From a virus, in IMG/VR virus record IMGVR_UViG_3300030060_003880, positions 1-29,681 of that record: a DNA stretch of 29,681 bases, one strand, 5' to 3'. The notes beneath the pieces are model-generated. The model was not told the DNA's origin. It worked only from the letters and a program-made list of their open reading frames with translations, and searched no databases. Below are positions 17,953 to 26,986 of this stretch, piece by piece. The position numbers and the translations under genes are program-made. How positions within the stretch are numbered: position 1 is the stretch's first letter; each line of letters starts with the position of its first letter.

Positions 17953-18828
17953 TTATTTTAATCTTTTTTCAATGGTGTTAAACATTTCAACCCCATCATC
18001 TGTTTTAAAGAATGCAGCTAATGCTGAATAAGGATTCTCATCAAAAGGTACAGTCATGATTTTTCTATCATTACTTGCCCAATGAAAAGTTCTATTATCT
18101 CCAGAAATATTTATTATACCAGCTTCAACAGCTTTAATACCAACATTTCTTAAACTAACATTCTCATCTTGAACTAGATCCATAAATAACTTAGGTGATC
18201 TTCTAGCAAAAAGTAAAGCATCTCTTTTTATTTCTTTAGATTTCATTTCACTTACTTTATTGCCTTGTTCAACCCTAATTATTGCTTCTGCTTGATCTAC
18301 TTCTAAGTTTTTAGCTATATTTAAAGCTTCTATTTCCATCTCTATATCAAACAAATCATCTTTTGCTTCTTCTGTAGCATCAAATTCATTGTAAACTCTT
18401 CCTTTTTCTGGATGATATAATGATAATAATTTTTGTAATGTTTGTTTTTCTTTAGGAACATTTAAAACGCCATCTTCAAAAACAATGTGACCTAATCTCG
18501 CGTCACCTTTAAATTCATCTACAAAAACTGTTCTTTGATTAGTAGTATATTTTAATTCTCTTTCATATCCCACACCCTCATCAAACCAATAAAGTCCTCT
18601 ACTTTTTATTGTGTAAGTTAATGGGGATAAACCCTCTCTTAAATAATATACTCTATCTTTAATCTGCCAATCATCTACTGTGCTTTTTGCATCTTGAGTA
18701 CCTAATGTAGGAACTCTTTGCTTAGTGGCAGGTTGTAATTTTTCCATTTTAAAACCCCTTTTCTTTGCTGCTTCAGCACCAGACATAGCGGTTTCCACTT
18801 TTCCTTGTGTTTTTTGCTTTTTTGCCAT
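17953..18828 (-). CDS. conserved protein downstream of major capsid gene, 291 aa
   Basis: I do not recognise a named family. The N-terminal 45 residues are basic and probably disordered (KKQKTQGKVETAMSGAEAAKK). A beta-rich part follows (residues 50-125, with a Trp/Tyr-rich GLYWFDEGVGYERELKY), then an acidic helical part (EEAKDDLFDIEMEIEALNIAKN, about 150-180) and a helical C-terminus. The gene stands between an intrinsic terminator after the capsid gene (18851-18895) and a long hairpin at 17906-17942, so its transcript dosage may be lower than that of the capsid gene. A virion or head-completion role is inferred from position only. Its A/T-rich leader resembles the leader of the scaffold gene. 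Confidence 0.6.
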   Translation of the reverse strand: MAKKQKTQGKVETAMSGAEAAKKRGFKMEKLQPATKQRVPTLGTQDAKSTVDDWQIKDRVYYLREGLSPLTYTIKSRGLYWFDEGVGYERELKYTTNQRTVFVDEFKGDARLGHIVFEDGVLNVPKEKQTLQKLLSLYHPEKGRVYNEFDATEEAKDDLFDIEMEIEALNIAKNLEVDQAEAIIRVEQGNKVSEMKSKEIKRDALLFARRSPKLFMDLVQDENVSLRNVGIKAVEAGIINISGDNRTFHWASNDRKIMTVPFDENPYSALAAFFKTDDGVEMFNTIEKRLK

Positions 18829-18850
18829 AATATAATATAATTAAATAGTT

Positions 18851-18895
18851 AAAAAAAAATAAAGTGCTAGGTGCCGAAGCACCTAACTCTTTATA
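18851..18895 (-). terminator. intrinsic terminator after the major capsid gene
   Basis: On the minus strand a 7-bp stem (TAGGTGC/GCACCTA, 18868-18874 and 18879-18885) closes on a canonical C(UUCG)G tetraloop (18875-18878). Outer A/T pairs extend it, and a TTTATTTTTTTTT run follows (complement of 18851-18863). It begins 12 bp after the capsid stop codon. This fits a rho-independent terminator that would separate capsid from tail transcription, perhaps with partial read-through. Confidence 0.85.
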
Positions 18896-18906
18896 AAAAT
18901 AATGTA

Positions 18907-20343
18907 TTAGTTAAGTAACATGAAGTTATTCGCTCCTTGTACTACTAAACATCTTTCTGATAGATAATGGACCTCCATTGCATCAAGGTCTGAAGTGATG
19001 TTTCCACCAACTGAACCAGTGATCCATGATTTCATTTTTCTATCATCAGTTTGAGAAGCTCTGTATCTTACGTGTAAGAAAGGTCTTTTTAAGTTTTTAC
19101 CTAAAGACTGATCATAAACTGTTGATACACCAGCTGGAATGACTACACCTCTTACGTCTGAGATATTTGTCATACCTCTAAGAGTAGAATCATTTAAATA
19201 TTTCCAGTCAGTTTTATAGAAGTCATAAGAACCTCTTCTGAAACCAGAAAATCCTAAATTTAATGCCATATCCTCATCGTTGTTGAATACTCCATAAGAA
19301 GTACCACCAGCACCATAAGAATTTTGCGATGCTAACATATCATCGATAGCTAGAGAAACGCTTCTGTTAACATATAACATGTTTTCTTCGATCGCACCTT
19401 GTCCATCAAATTTCTTAAGAATCTCATCAAAAGATCCTAAGTCATCAGCTGCACTAGTACCAGCGATACCAGAAGTAACGTGACCTCTATCATTGATTGC
19501 TGCGAATAAACCTTCAGTACCTGCAGTGTCATCAGAACCAGCTGTTCCTAGTTCAGTATCTACACCACCTGTAGCTTTAGCTAATTCACCTTCAACGCAT
19601 GCCATTTCTAAGTAATCAGCGAATCTAGCTCTAGTATCACCTTCAGCTTTTAAATACCATAGGTAACCATTTTGACCTTCTTCACCTGAAATTTCAACCC
19701 AACCAATAGCTGCTGTGTCAGAACCACTAACTTCAAATTTATCTTTGATGATAATTGGTTTGTTCACAAAAGTTTTGTGTTGAGGGGTAACTGCGTTAGT
19801 CATACCACTATCTCCTTTTTTAAATTCAGATCCGTAAACGAAAAAGTCTACTGTTCCTGAAACAGAGAATCCACTAACAGCACCTACAGTTGCACCTCCT
19901 GAGTAAGGAATTACAGTTAATGTAGTGTTGTCAGCTGCGATTGCTTTAACCCAGCATTTTATAATTGTTGGAGTTGCTTGGTTGTCACTTAATACGATTG
20001 TTTGACCAATACGTACAGCGTGAGTTCCAGAACTCGCGATTGTAATAACACCAGCACTAGTAATTGCTGCACCAGTGTATGATAGATGTAATCTACCTTG
20101 TTCTGACCAGATAACTCTGTCAGAAGCCATAGACTCTTCTGCACCTACTTGATTAAGAAAGCCTGAGATAGTTCTGTTTCCAAAAACCTCAGCTTCTTTC
20201 TCTATAATATCAGGTAGATATTGTTGAGCCCATCCTTCAGTAGCAGAAGATGTAAAGTCTACATAATTGCTCTGAAGCGTTTGTTTAGTCGGCGCTGGAG
20301 TTGAATTTAAATTCGACCCAGCGGTCGGAGTAATTGCTGCCAT
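18907..20343 (-). CDS. major capsid protein, 478 aa
   Basis: Assigned from size, composition and gene order: portal, small protein, Lys/Glu-rich scaffold, then this gene. The protein starts MAAITPTAGSNLNSTPAPTK and has a helical segment (YLPDIIEKEAEVFGNRTISGF, residues about 43-63) as in N-arm and spine-helix parts of HK97-fold capsid proteins. A beta insertion follows (residues 85-170), then a long mixed region. Codons look more regular than in neighbouring genes, with relatively many C- and G-ending codons, as expected for a highly expressed gene. A strong intrinsic terminator lies 12-56 bp past the stop codon. The leader is A-rich without Shine-Dalgarno. HK97 fold is expected for this class but is not proven here. 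Confidence 0.85.
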   Translation of the reverse strand: MAAITPTAGSNLNSTPAPTKQTLQSNYVDFTSSATEGWAQQYLPDIIEKEAEVFGNRTISGFLNQVGAEESMASDRVIWSEQGRLHLSYTGAAITSAGVITIASSGTHAVRIGQTIVLSDNQATPTIIKCWVKAIAADNTTLTVIPYSGGATVGAVSGFSVSGTVDFFVYGSEFKKGDSGMTNAVTPQHKTFVNKPIIIKDKFEVSGSDTAAIGWVEISGEEGQNGYLWYLKAEGDTRARFADYLEMACVEGELAKATGGVDTELGTAGSDDTAGTEGLFAAINDRGHVTSGIAGTSAADDLGSFDEILKKFDGQGAIEENMLYVNRSVSLAIDDMLASQNSYGAGGTSYGVFNNDEDMALNLGFSGFRRGSYDFYKTDWKYLNDSTLRGMTNISDVRGVVIPAGVSTVYDQSLGKNLKRPFLHVRYRASQTDDRKMKSWITGSVGGNITSDLDAMEVHYLSERCLVVQGANNFMLLN

Positions 20344-20365
20344 TTGTTTTAAATTTTAAAGTTTA

Positions 20366-21622
20366 TTATTTATTTTTAATTTTAAAGCGGAGTTTATTAG
20401 AATCATCACCGCTAATCGCTCTTACTTTCATTCCACCAGTTTCAACGGTTTCATGTCCTTGTCTAGGCTTCATGTCTATATTCTTAGCGTTTTGAACACT
20501 AGATTTAACACCATCAGCCTTTCCTTGTTCGTAAAAATGATTTGCAATAGCATCAGCGTTCATGGCTGTAAATAAAGATTTATGATAATCCACAGCGTTT
20601 TCCATTTCTTGTTTTTTATTAGTAAATTTACTAACAAAATTATTAATGTCACTTTGTGTTTCTCTTGTTTTATTTACATCCTTAACATTAAATCTAAATT
20701 TCTTTTCTCCAACGTTATATTCAAAACCTTTGAATTTATCGCCAAAAACCTGTTTGGTTTTATCTTGAAATATAGATCTTCTTTCTTCTGCTAATTGATC
20801 GTTCTCTTTCTGCTCCTTGTTGTATCTATTAAAAAAATCAATAGCTTTTTGTTGCTCTGGAGCCAACTTGGATCCTGATTTGATTTCTTCGTAGTACTTA
20901 GATTTTAACCCGTTCATATGGGATTTCGCGTTGGCAACTTGCTCTTTAAACGCTAATTTCTTTCTCTTGATGTCTATTTCCTCATCTGTATCTTCATCAT
21001 AATTAAAATTATCTTCGATTAAAAAGTTAATTTCATCTGTATTTAAATGAGGTTTAGTTTTGTTATAATATTCTCTTAATAATGCTTCATCATCAAGCTT
21101 ACTGTAATCTTGATTTAATTTTACATAATCTTCAAGATCACCACCAGTTTCATTCATAAAGTCTACAACTTTTTGAATATTTTCTGGAATATCATTACTA
21201 GTTTGTTCAGGAGTTTCAACTTCTTTTTCAACTTCATCTCTAGTTTCCTCAACCTTATCTCCCTGTTGTTCGGTTTCCTTTTCTTCCACTTTTTCTTCAG
21301 TGATTTCTTCGATAACAGGTTCATCTATTTTTTCTTCGTTGTTGACCTCTTTGCCTTCATCACCCACTTCTTTGCTAGCTGTGGTTTGTTCTTGAACATC
21401 CACCTCATCTGTTTTTGACTCTTGAATGGACTCATCTTTTTCTTCTGTTTTAGGTTTACTTAAATCAACCTTAATAGGTTCATCGTTATTTTGCATTGAT
21501 TTCATTGAAGGTTTTGTTTTTTTAACCTTTAATTTACCATCTTCAGTTGCTCCTTTTGTTTCAACAACTTTGTCAGTGGTTTTTTCAGCCACCTCTTCTT
21601 TTTTTGTTTTTACTTTTGCCAT
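20366..21622 (-). CDS. probable capsid scaffolding protein, 418 aa
   Basis: Very Lys/Glu-rich. Residues 1-30 are basic, residues 40-150 are acidic and disordered with Glu/Val/Thr-rich repeats (EEKVEEKETEQQGDKVEET), and residues 150-345 are helical with coiled-coil character. The C-terminus is basic (DDSNKLRFKIKNK), as in scaffolding proteins that bind the capsid shell by a basic C-terminal helix. It lies directly upstream of the capsid gene (22 bp gap), the classical scaffold place. No protease triad is seen. Starts MAKVKTKKEE at ATG 21622; the leader contains two ATGTATAC copies. Function is inferred from composition and position. Confidence 0.7.
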   Translation of the reverse strand: MAKVKTKKEEVAEKTTDKVVETKGATEDGKLKVKKTKPSMKSMQNNDEPIKVDLSKPKTEEKDESIQESKTDEVDVQEQTTASKEVGDEGKEVNNEEKIDEPVIEEITEEKVEEKETEQQGDKVEETRDEVEKEVETPEQTSNDIPENIQKVVDFMNETGGDLEDYVKLNQDYSKLDDEALLREYYNKTKPHLNTDEINFLIEDNFNYDEDTDEEIDIKRKKLAFKEQVANAKSHMNGLKSKYYEEIKSGSKLAPEQQKAIDFFNRYNKEQKENDQLAEERRSIFQDKTKQVFGDKFKGFEYNVGEKKFRFNVKDVNKTRETQSDINNFVSKFTNKKQEMENAVDYHKSLFTAMNADAIANHFYEQGKADGVKSSVQNAKNIDMKPRQGHETVETGGMKVRAISGDDSNKLRFKIKNK

Positions 21623-21648
21623 AATATAATATTATATAATTAAACATA

Positions 21649-21668
21649 ATGTATACTAAAATGTATAC
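21649..21668. repeat. two direct copies of ATGTATAC before the scaffold gene
   Basis: ATGTATAC occurs at 21649-21656 and 21661-21668, 12 bp start to start, each with a palindromic GTATAC core. They lie 27-46 bp upstream of the scaffold start codon. A regulator or polymerase binding site is possible; chance is also possible in this A/T-rich context. Confidence 0.3.
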
Positions 21669-21675
21669 AAATTTC

Positions 21676-22029
21676 TTATTTTCCTATGTATGCTATTATT
21701 TGTCCTGCATTAACATCAATTTCAGTATATCTACCATAAATTGTTATACCAGATTTTAAATCTAAGTTTGTATTTGTTATTTGAACACCACCAGATCCTT
21801 CACTTGCTGTTTCGGAATCTGCCGCTAAATCACCAGCAGCATCTTCTGTGTTAGCCCAAACCGTTGCTGTTTCAGCAACTAAACCACCAGAAGCATCAAA
21901 ATCAGTGTCAGTTAAAGCTGTTATAGCGACAAACACATGACCTGTAGGAGGTTTTATAGCATCACTTGAAGCTGTTGTAAAAACAGATCCAGTTATTTTA
22001 CCAGTCCAATCTTGTACTACGTTTCCCAT
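21676..22029 (-). CDS. small beta-rich virion protein, 117 aa
   Basis: A small acidic beta-rich protein between portal and scaffold genes. The N-terminus is MGNVVQDWTGKITGSVFTTA; the C-terminus (GITIYGRYTEIDVNAGQIIAYIGK) looks like closing strands of a compact beta domain and is the most distinctive part. The middle is an Ala/Asp/Gly-rich loop. No cysteine or catalytic residue pattern is seen. Position and size fit a head decoration or head-assembly factor, but this is inference. It is preceded by 28 bp and followed by a 53-bp gap containing the ATGTATAC repeats. Confidence 0.55.
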   Translation of the reverse strand: MGNVVQDWTGKITGSVFTTASSDAIKPPTGHVFVAITALTDTDFDASGGLVAETATVWANTEDAAGDLAADSETASEGSGGVQITNTNLDLKSGITIYGRYTEIDVNAGQIIAYIGK

Positions 22030-22057
22030 TTTGTTATTATTTATTTGTTATTAAAAA

Positions 22058-24484
22058 TTACATAGGACTTAATGCACCTAAATTAAAATCCTCATCTAAT
22101 ATATTATCACTTGTAGATTCGAATTTTTTAGGTGGTGATCCCTTTTGTCTTTGATCTATTAATTCAGACTGTTGAGATGCTTGAATTTTAGTTCTTTCAT
22201 CTTTACGATCTTCTTTTATAGTTTCTTTATTAGTTAATGCATCAATTTCCATTTGCTTTAATTTCATTTGAATTTGGAACTCATGATTCATTAAATCTTT
22301 TTTCAAAATATTTTCTTGTTGAAGTTTTTGATTTTCTAGTTTTATCTTATTTTCTTCAAGTTCAATTTTACTTTGATTTAAAGCTTTTTGTTTATCAACT
22401 TCTGCTTGTGCGGCAACTTGTTGAGATTGTGCGTTTGCATCAGCTTGAGCTTTAATATTTTCTTGTTGTAATTGTTGGTCTTGCTTAACCTTCTTTTTTC
22501 TTCTAATCTTTAACAATTGATTTGCTAGTTTAACATTTTTTATTTCCCTAATATCAATAGCATCTTCTAAATCAATACCTTGTTGTGCAATTGCTGCTTG
22601 TATATTATTTTCTAATAATTGTTTTTCTTCATCATCTGGAGCTAACTCAATAAATATACCAAAATCATGTAAATGTAAGCTTGATAATTCTTCTAAAGTT
22701 CCTACATTATGCGCTCCAATTTGTTGTATAAAAGCATCTTTAGTTGGTGAATATTCTAATATATCAGAAACACGTAATGATAAACACTCTGCTAACTCAG
22801 CAGTTAATAATAAACCACCTTGTAAAATGTGTCTTGTTGCTGTGTTTGAATTTGCTGCTGCAATTTTTTGAATACCAACTAATGAATATTCACTAGGTGT
22901 ACTAGCATCTCTTGCTTCATTTAATCCAGTCACATCTCTTATCATTTGTAAATAATAATTATATGTTTGAATTAATGATTGCATTTTTGCTCCACCACTA
23001 CCACTTGCAATTTCTTGTATTGGAACTTTACCAGGATTACCATCACCATCTTGTGTTAATGATCTACCAATAACACTACCAGTTTGGAAGAACATGTTTA
23101 GTGCTTCTTGTGGATTATAATTTGTTCCGTTACCAAGATCAACCTCAGCTAAACCATCAGCATCTAAATATACACCATCAGGTACTAACCTAGACATAAC
23201 TTGTTGAAGTTTTAAATGAGTTAATTGAATCATATCAGCAAAACCAGTTGTTCTACTAACTAAAGATTCAATTTTTCCTTTATAAACTCTTGGAGCAACA
23301 ATTGAATAGTTCATTTTTACTTTAGTATAATCACTTTTAGGTCGCATCATGTTTTTTGACATCTCCCATTTAAGTAATTTTTTTGTTCCTAATACTAAAG
23401 CACCTTCATATAAAACTTCTATTGATTTTGATAATCTATTAAAATCACCATCTAATACTTCCATTGGAGGATTAAATGAATCATCTTTTATTAATACTTT
23501 TGATCCACCGCTACCAGTTGATTTAATTTTATATACTTCGTTTTTGTATGTCTTATAATTAAAATATAAAACCTGAACAATATTATTATCTAAATTTGTT
23601 ATATCATATACATTATTTCTATTTAAAGAACCTCTATGTACAGCTTGCTGTGTTACTTCTGTTAAATCCTCTTCTGTTAAATCAGGAAATTGTTTTTTCA
23701 ATTCATTTATTGGTACATTTTTTACCTCACCAACATAATATATATCATCAAAATAAGGTGAATCCGTATGTGACCAAACTAAATTAGCTGGATCAACATA
23801 TTCTACAGTAACACCTTGCGATGTTGAAAAGTTATTTTTTACCGCACCAATTCCAATAACAGTTAAGTCATAATAAAATCTTCTTTTTGTTAAATCATAT
23901 TTATTACCATCAAGTATTGTATTAATTGCTTGTTCTTGAGCTAACTCAATAGATTGTTTATATGTTAATTGCATATGAACAGAAAGCTCATCTTCATCTT
24001 CTGGTAATTTTTCAGGATTATTTTCCCATAAATTTATACCAAAAGCTTCATTAACAAAATCATTAAGCTCTCGTGTTTGCATATCCCTCATCATTGATTC
24101 CATGTAAGATGTTCTCTTACTTACACCAAAAGGATCTTGTGAGTATGCTTTAACATCGTATGCTCTATCTGCAATACCATTTACAACTATATCAACAAAT
24201 TTAGGTATAATAGGTACTGGCTTCCAATCTAAATTAAGATAAGATAAATCACCATTAATTGATAATTCATCTTTATATTTCTGTATAGATTGTTCTCCTC
24301 TAGCATATAATCTTAATCTATGAAATTCTGCTTGATTAGCATTAAATCTATTCATTCCAGAAACATTACCAAACCATTCTGCCTCAATAGCTTGAGCAAC
24401 TTCTAATCCATATTCTCTACCAGCCTTTTCAAGATCGCTAGCTATCTGACTTGGAAAATAACCTTTTTTTATTTGGTGTGCCAT
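22058..24484 (-). CDS. portal protein, 808 aa
   Basis: Directly follows the large terminase (4-bp gap). The body (residues about 80-620) has the mixed helical/beta pattern of portal proteins, including PIIPKFVDIVVNGIADRAY near 91-109 and a helical stretch with GIQKIAAANSNTATRHIL near 537-554. Residues about 655-780 are one long Gln/Lys/Glu-rich helix with coiled-coil pattern, ending in an acidic tail (DNILDEDFNLGALSPM). A long C-terminal helix is found in the P22 portal, where it forms a barrel inside the head; the same may hold here. The length (808) is above P22 gp1 (725) and fits portals of large podoviruses. Twelve copies would form the DNA entry ring. Confidence 0.85.
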   Translation of the reverse strand: MAHQIKKGYFPSQIASDLEKAGREYGLEVAQAIEAEWFGNVSGMNRFNANQAEFHRLRLYARGEQSIQKYKDELSINGDLSYLNLDWKPVPIIPKFVDIVVNGIADRAYDVKAYSQDPFGVSKRTSYMESMMRDMQTRELNDFVNEAFGINLWENNPEKLPEDEDELSVHMQLTYKQSIELAQEQAINTILDGNKYDLTKRRFYYDLTVIGIGAVKNNFSTSQGVTVEYVDPANLVWSHTDSPYFDDIYYVGEVKNVPINELKKQFPDLTEEDLTEVTQQAVHRGSLNRNNVYDITNLDNNIVQVLYFNYKTYKNEVYKIKSTGSGGSKVLIKDDSFNPPMEVLDGDFNRLSKSIEVLYEGALVLGTKKLLKWEMSKNMMRPKSDYTKVKMNYSIVAPRVYKGKIESLVSRTTGFADMIQLTHLKLQQVMSRLVPDGVYLDADGLAEVDLGNGTNYNPQEALNMFFQTGSVIGRSLTQDGDGNPGKVPIQEIASGSGGAKMQSLIQTYNYYLQMIRDVTGLNEARDASTPSEYSLVGIQKIAAANSNTATRHILQGGLLLTAELAECLSLRVSDILEYSPTKDAFIQQIGAHNVGTLEELSSLHLHDFGIFIELAPDDEEKQLLENNIQAAIAQQGIDLEDAIDIREIKNVKLANQLLKIRRKKKVKQDQQLQQENIKAQADANAQSQQVAAQAEVDKQKALNQSKIELEENKIKLENQKLQQENILKKDLMNHEFQIQMKLKQMEIDALTNKETIKEDRKDERTKIQASQQSELIDQRQKGSPPKKFESTSDNILDEDFNLGALSPM

Positions 24485-24488
24485 ATAC

Positions 24489-26711
24489 TTATTTTATTAA
24501 TTTGGATAAAAAACCGCTATTTTTATATTTAGCGATGTTTAAACTTACTTTTTCTTTTTTTATTGCAGCGTTTGGCGTATACAAATGTCTATTGCATGCC
24601 ATAATTGCTAAACCAGAACTTATTGAAGCATCAAATTGAGTTCTTTTATTTATATCAAATCTAGCCCAGTCATTTAAAGTTATATTAAAATACATATTAC
24701 CATAACTATTATCAGCTTTTAAACCAACATGATCTTGAATATACATTTCAACAGCAGCCGCGTGAGCTTGTTTAATATCTTCACTTGAATTTGGAATACC
24801 ACCAACTTCTTTTTCAGCTGAAGATAGTTTATTCCATATTTTGTCTGGTCTGTTCATACTAAATCCTCTATAACCTCTTCTTCGTAAATAGTATAATAAT
24901 CTAGGTTTATTATTCTCTGCTAATAAAGGCATTCCGTAAAATACTAATGCCATTAATACATCTTCAAAAAATATTTCAGCAGTTTGTGGTCTTGCTATAT
25001 ATTCTAAAAAGAATTGATTAGCAGGAACTTCTTCCATACTAAATTTAGTTAAACCATGTAAAGAACCTTTTGATCCTTTATTATCCACTGTGCCAGATAT
25101 ATCATAACTATCACATCCAAATGCTCCTAAGTGCTCATTACCTGGATATTTAATACCATTTTTTATAACAATATTATTTTGTAAATGAGCTTTTGGTGTC
25201 CAACTAATCTTAAATCTACCAGTTGGATCTGGATAAAATATTACTTTACTATCTTTTATACCATTAACCCATTGGAAATTACCAGTTGATATTCCAATTG
25301 AGTTCTTTAAATCTTCATTAAAATCTATTTGTTCATATATTTTAACAAGATTAAAAATGCTATTTTGAGTTTCATCTCTAAAAGCATGTTCTTCGGTTCT
25401 TGGAAATTGTCTATAAAATTCATTTAAAGCATCTTGATCGTTTCTTAATCCTTCAACTTCATTATCCCAATGATCTATAACACCAGTATCAACTAAGTCA
25501 TCATAGAGATTATATATTTCTTTTTTAGGTGTATTAAAAACTGGTATACCATACTTATCCATAAACCCTTCATAGTTCCATTCCATTGGTATAAACAAAC
25601 TATATAAACCAGATTTAGTTTGTCCATTTAAATTTCTTTTTGTTACATTAGAGTCTCTATATAATTTTTTAAAATTATCACCACCTTTATCTAACGCGTT
25701 TGATGTACTCCCCATCATACATTTACCAATAACCCTACTACCTAATCGTAAACATGTTTTTGTTACTCTCCAGTTATTTAGTATATTTTCAGGTTTTTCC
25801 CACTTACCGCTTTCATCATGTACAAGCAGGTTAAGTTTTTCTCCATCATAACTATTATCAGCTGTATTCTTCCAATCTATAGTGGTATCTAAACCTACAA
25901 TTTCTTCAATTTGTTCATTCGTTTGAAGTTTCTTACGAGTAAACTTTTGAGCCGGTACCCTATACGCGAGTTCACTCTTTGGTCTATCCATTCCATCTTG
26001 TATTGGTTTAAAGAAAAACGGATAATTAATAGATATTGGTACAACCTTATCTGTAAACATCTTTTTAGAGTCCCAACCAGTTTTTGATAAGATACCAAAT
26101 CTTGCGTCACTCGAGATAGTAGCAAGATTAACTGCTTCCGAACTTGCCATGAACGAGAAACCAGATCGTCTATTTTTAAGGTAACATATTCCATAACACC
26201 GTTTATCTGCTTTGCAAGCTTCCCAAAATAAGTAGAATAATCTATTGGATTCTCTAAATTCAGGAGCACCCACATCAATTTTTGACCACTGAAGATACAT
26301 ATAGTGAGTGCCGGTGATATAAGTAGGCACACCATTATTATAAAACCAAAAACCATTTTCTCTTCTATCAAATTCTTCATTTATATAATCATACCATTGA
26401 TCTTTAGAATTATCAGGATATGCTCTCCAATCAAAAATTGTTTTAATATTTTTTAAACCATCTTGATCTTTAAATTTTTCCCAATATTGATCTTTTTTAT
26501 TTTTATTTCTTTTATAAACACTTGTTGGTTTAGGTAATGCTATTTTTAAGTTTTGAATTTCATATATATCACCAATTTCACCAGTTTTACTTACAACTAT
26601 AATATCATGTTCTTTATTATAGCCGTATTTCCATTTCTTACTTTTATTAAGTCTTTTAAGTGTGTTAATTCTTATTGGCTCAATAATTTTATATAACGTT
26701 TGTTTATACAT
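24489..26711 (-). CDS. terL: terminase large subunit, 740 aa
   Basis: ATPase plus nuclease that packages DNA into the procapsid. The N-terminal region contains YITGTHYMYLQWSKID (131-146), typical of Bacteroidetes and marine phage terminases. A variant P-loop KNRRSGFS lies at 179-186, with Lys at the beginning as in lambda gpA (KSARVGYS), instead of GKS/T. Walker B is LLVHDE at 295-300 (D299, E300), and motif III-like GSTSN is at 334-338. The RNase H-like nuclease part begins around AFGCDSYD (D534 and D537), with further acidic residues near E583/D584. The start ATG overlaps the stop of the 91-aa gene (TAATG), indicating translational coupling. Length is larger than T4 gp17 (610). High confidence in the family; the nuclease acidic residues are assigned by eye. 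Confidence 0.9.
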   Translation of the reverse strand: MYKQTLYKIIEPIRINTLKRLNKSKKWKYGYNKEHDIIVVSKTGEIGDIYEIQNLKIALPKPTSVYKRNKNKKDQYWEKFKDQDGLKNIKTIFDWRAYPDNSKDQWYDYINEEFDRRENGFWFYNNGVPTYITGTHYMYLQWSKIDVGAPEFRESNRLFYLFWEACKADKRCYGICYLKNRRSGFSFMASSEAVNLATISSDARFGILSKTGWDSKKMFTDKVVPISINYPFFFKPIQDGMDRPKSELAYRVPAQKFTRKKLQTNEQIEEIVGLDTTIDWKNTADNSYDGEKLNLLVHDESGKWEKPENILNNWRVTKTCLRLGSRVIGKCMMGSTSNALDKGGDNFKKLYRDSNVTKRNLNGQTKSGLYSLFIPMEWNYEGFMDKYGIPVFNTPKKEIYNLYDDLVDTGVIDHWDNEVEGLRNDQDALNEFYRQFPRTEEHAFRDETQNSIFNLVKIYEQIDFNEDLKNSIGISTGNFQWVNGIKDSKVIFYPDPTGRFKISWTPKAHLQNNIVIKNGIKYPGNEHLGAFGCDSYDISGTVDNKGSKGSLHGLTKFSMEEVPANQFFLEYIARPQTAEIFFEDVLMALVFYGMPLLAENNKPRLLYYLRRRGYRGFSMNRPDKIWNKLSSAEKEVGGIPNSSEDIKQAHAAAVEMYIQDHVGLKADNSYGNMYFNITLNDWARFDINKRTQFDASISSGLAIMACNRHLYTPNAAIKKEKVSLNIAKYKNSGFLSKLIK

Positions 26712-26986
26712 TACTTTGATCTTCTTTCAGCAAAACCTGAAAAAGATTCTTCTTTTTTATCTTTCATAGGCTTGTTCTCTAAAATATTGTTTTCCTCTTG
26801 AATTCTATTAAGTATCTCAAAAGCATCGAATATAGCTAATTTTTTAGTTGCAGCAGCGTTTTTTAATCTATCAGCAGACACATCATCATCAGAGTCTACA
26901 ATTTTTTCTTTTGCTACTTTAATTAATTCCTTAACTGCCTTGTGCCCAGCTTGGATTATATTCTTCTTCGTCTCCTTGATATTCAT
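26711..26986 (-). CDS. candidate small terminase subunit, 91 aa
   Basis: Immediately precedes and overlaps the large terminase by one base (TAATG), where small terminase genes commonly stand. The protein is helical and charged: a basic N-terminal part (KETKKNIIQAGHKAVKELIK), an acidic turn (DSDDDVSADR, residues 31-40) and a central helix (AAATKKLAIFDAFEILNRI, 44-62), then a charged tail. At 91 residues it is shorter than most small terminases, so it could be a minimal version or an unrelated packaging factor. The start at 26986 overlaps the end of the 199-aa gene by 56 bases in another frame. No helix-turn-helix can be claimed by eye. Confidence 0.5.
   Translation of the reverse strand: MNIKETKKNIIQAGHKAVKELIKVAKEKIVDSDDDVSADRLKNAAATKKLAIFDAFEILNRIQEENNILENKPMKDKKEESFSGFAERRSK

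Noticed and set aside
25895-26380. 161-codon open frame on the minus strand within the terminase gene
   Set aside because: Lies entirely inside terL in another frame; terL carries the recognised P-loop and Walker B motifs over the same bases.
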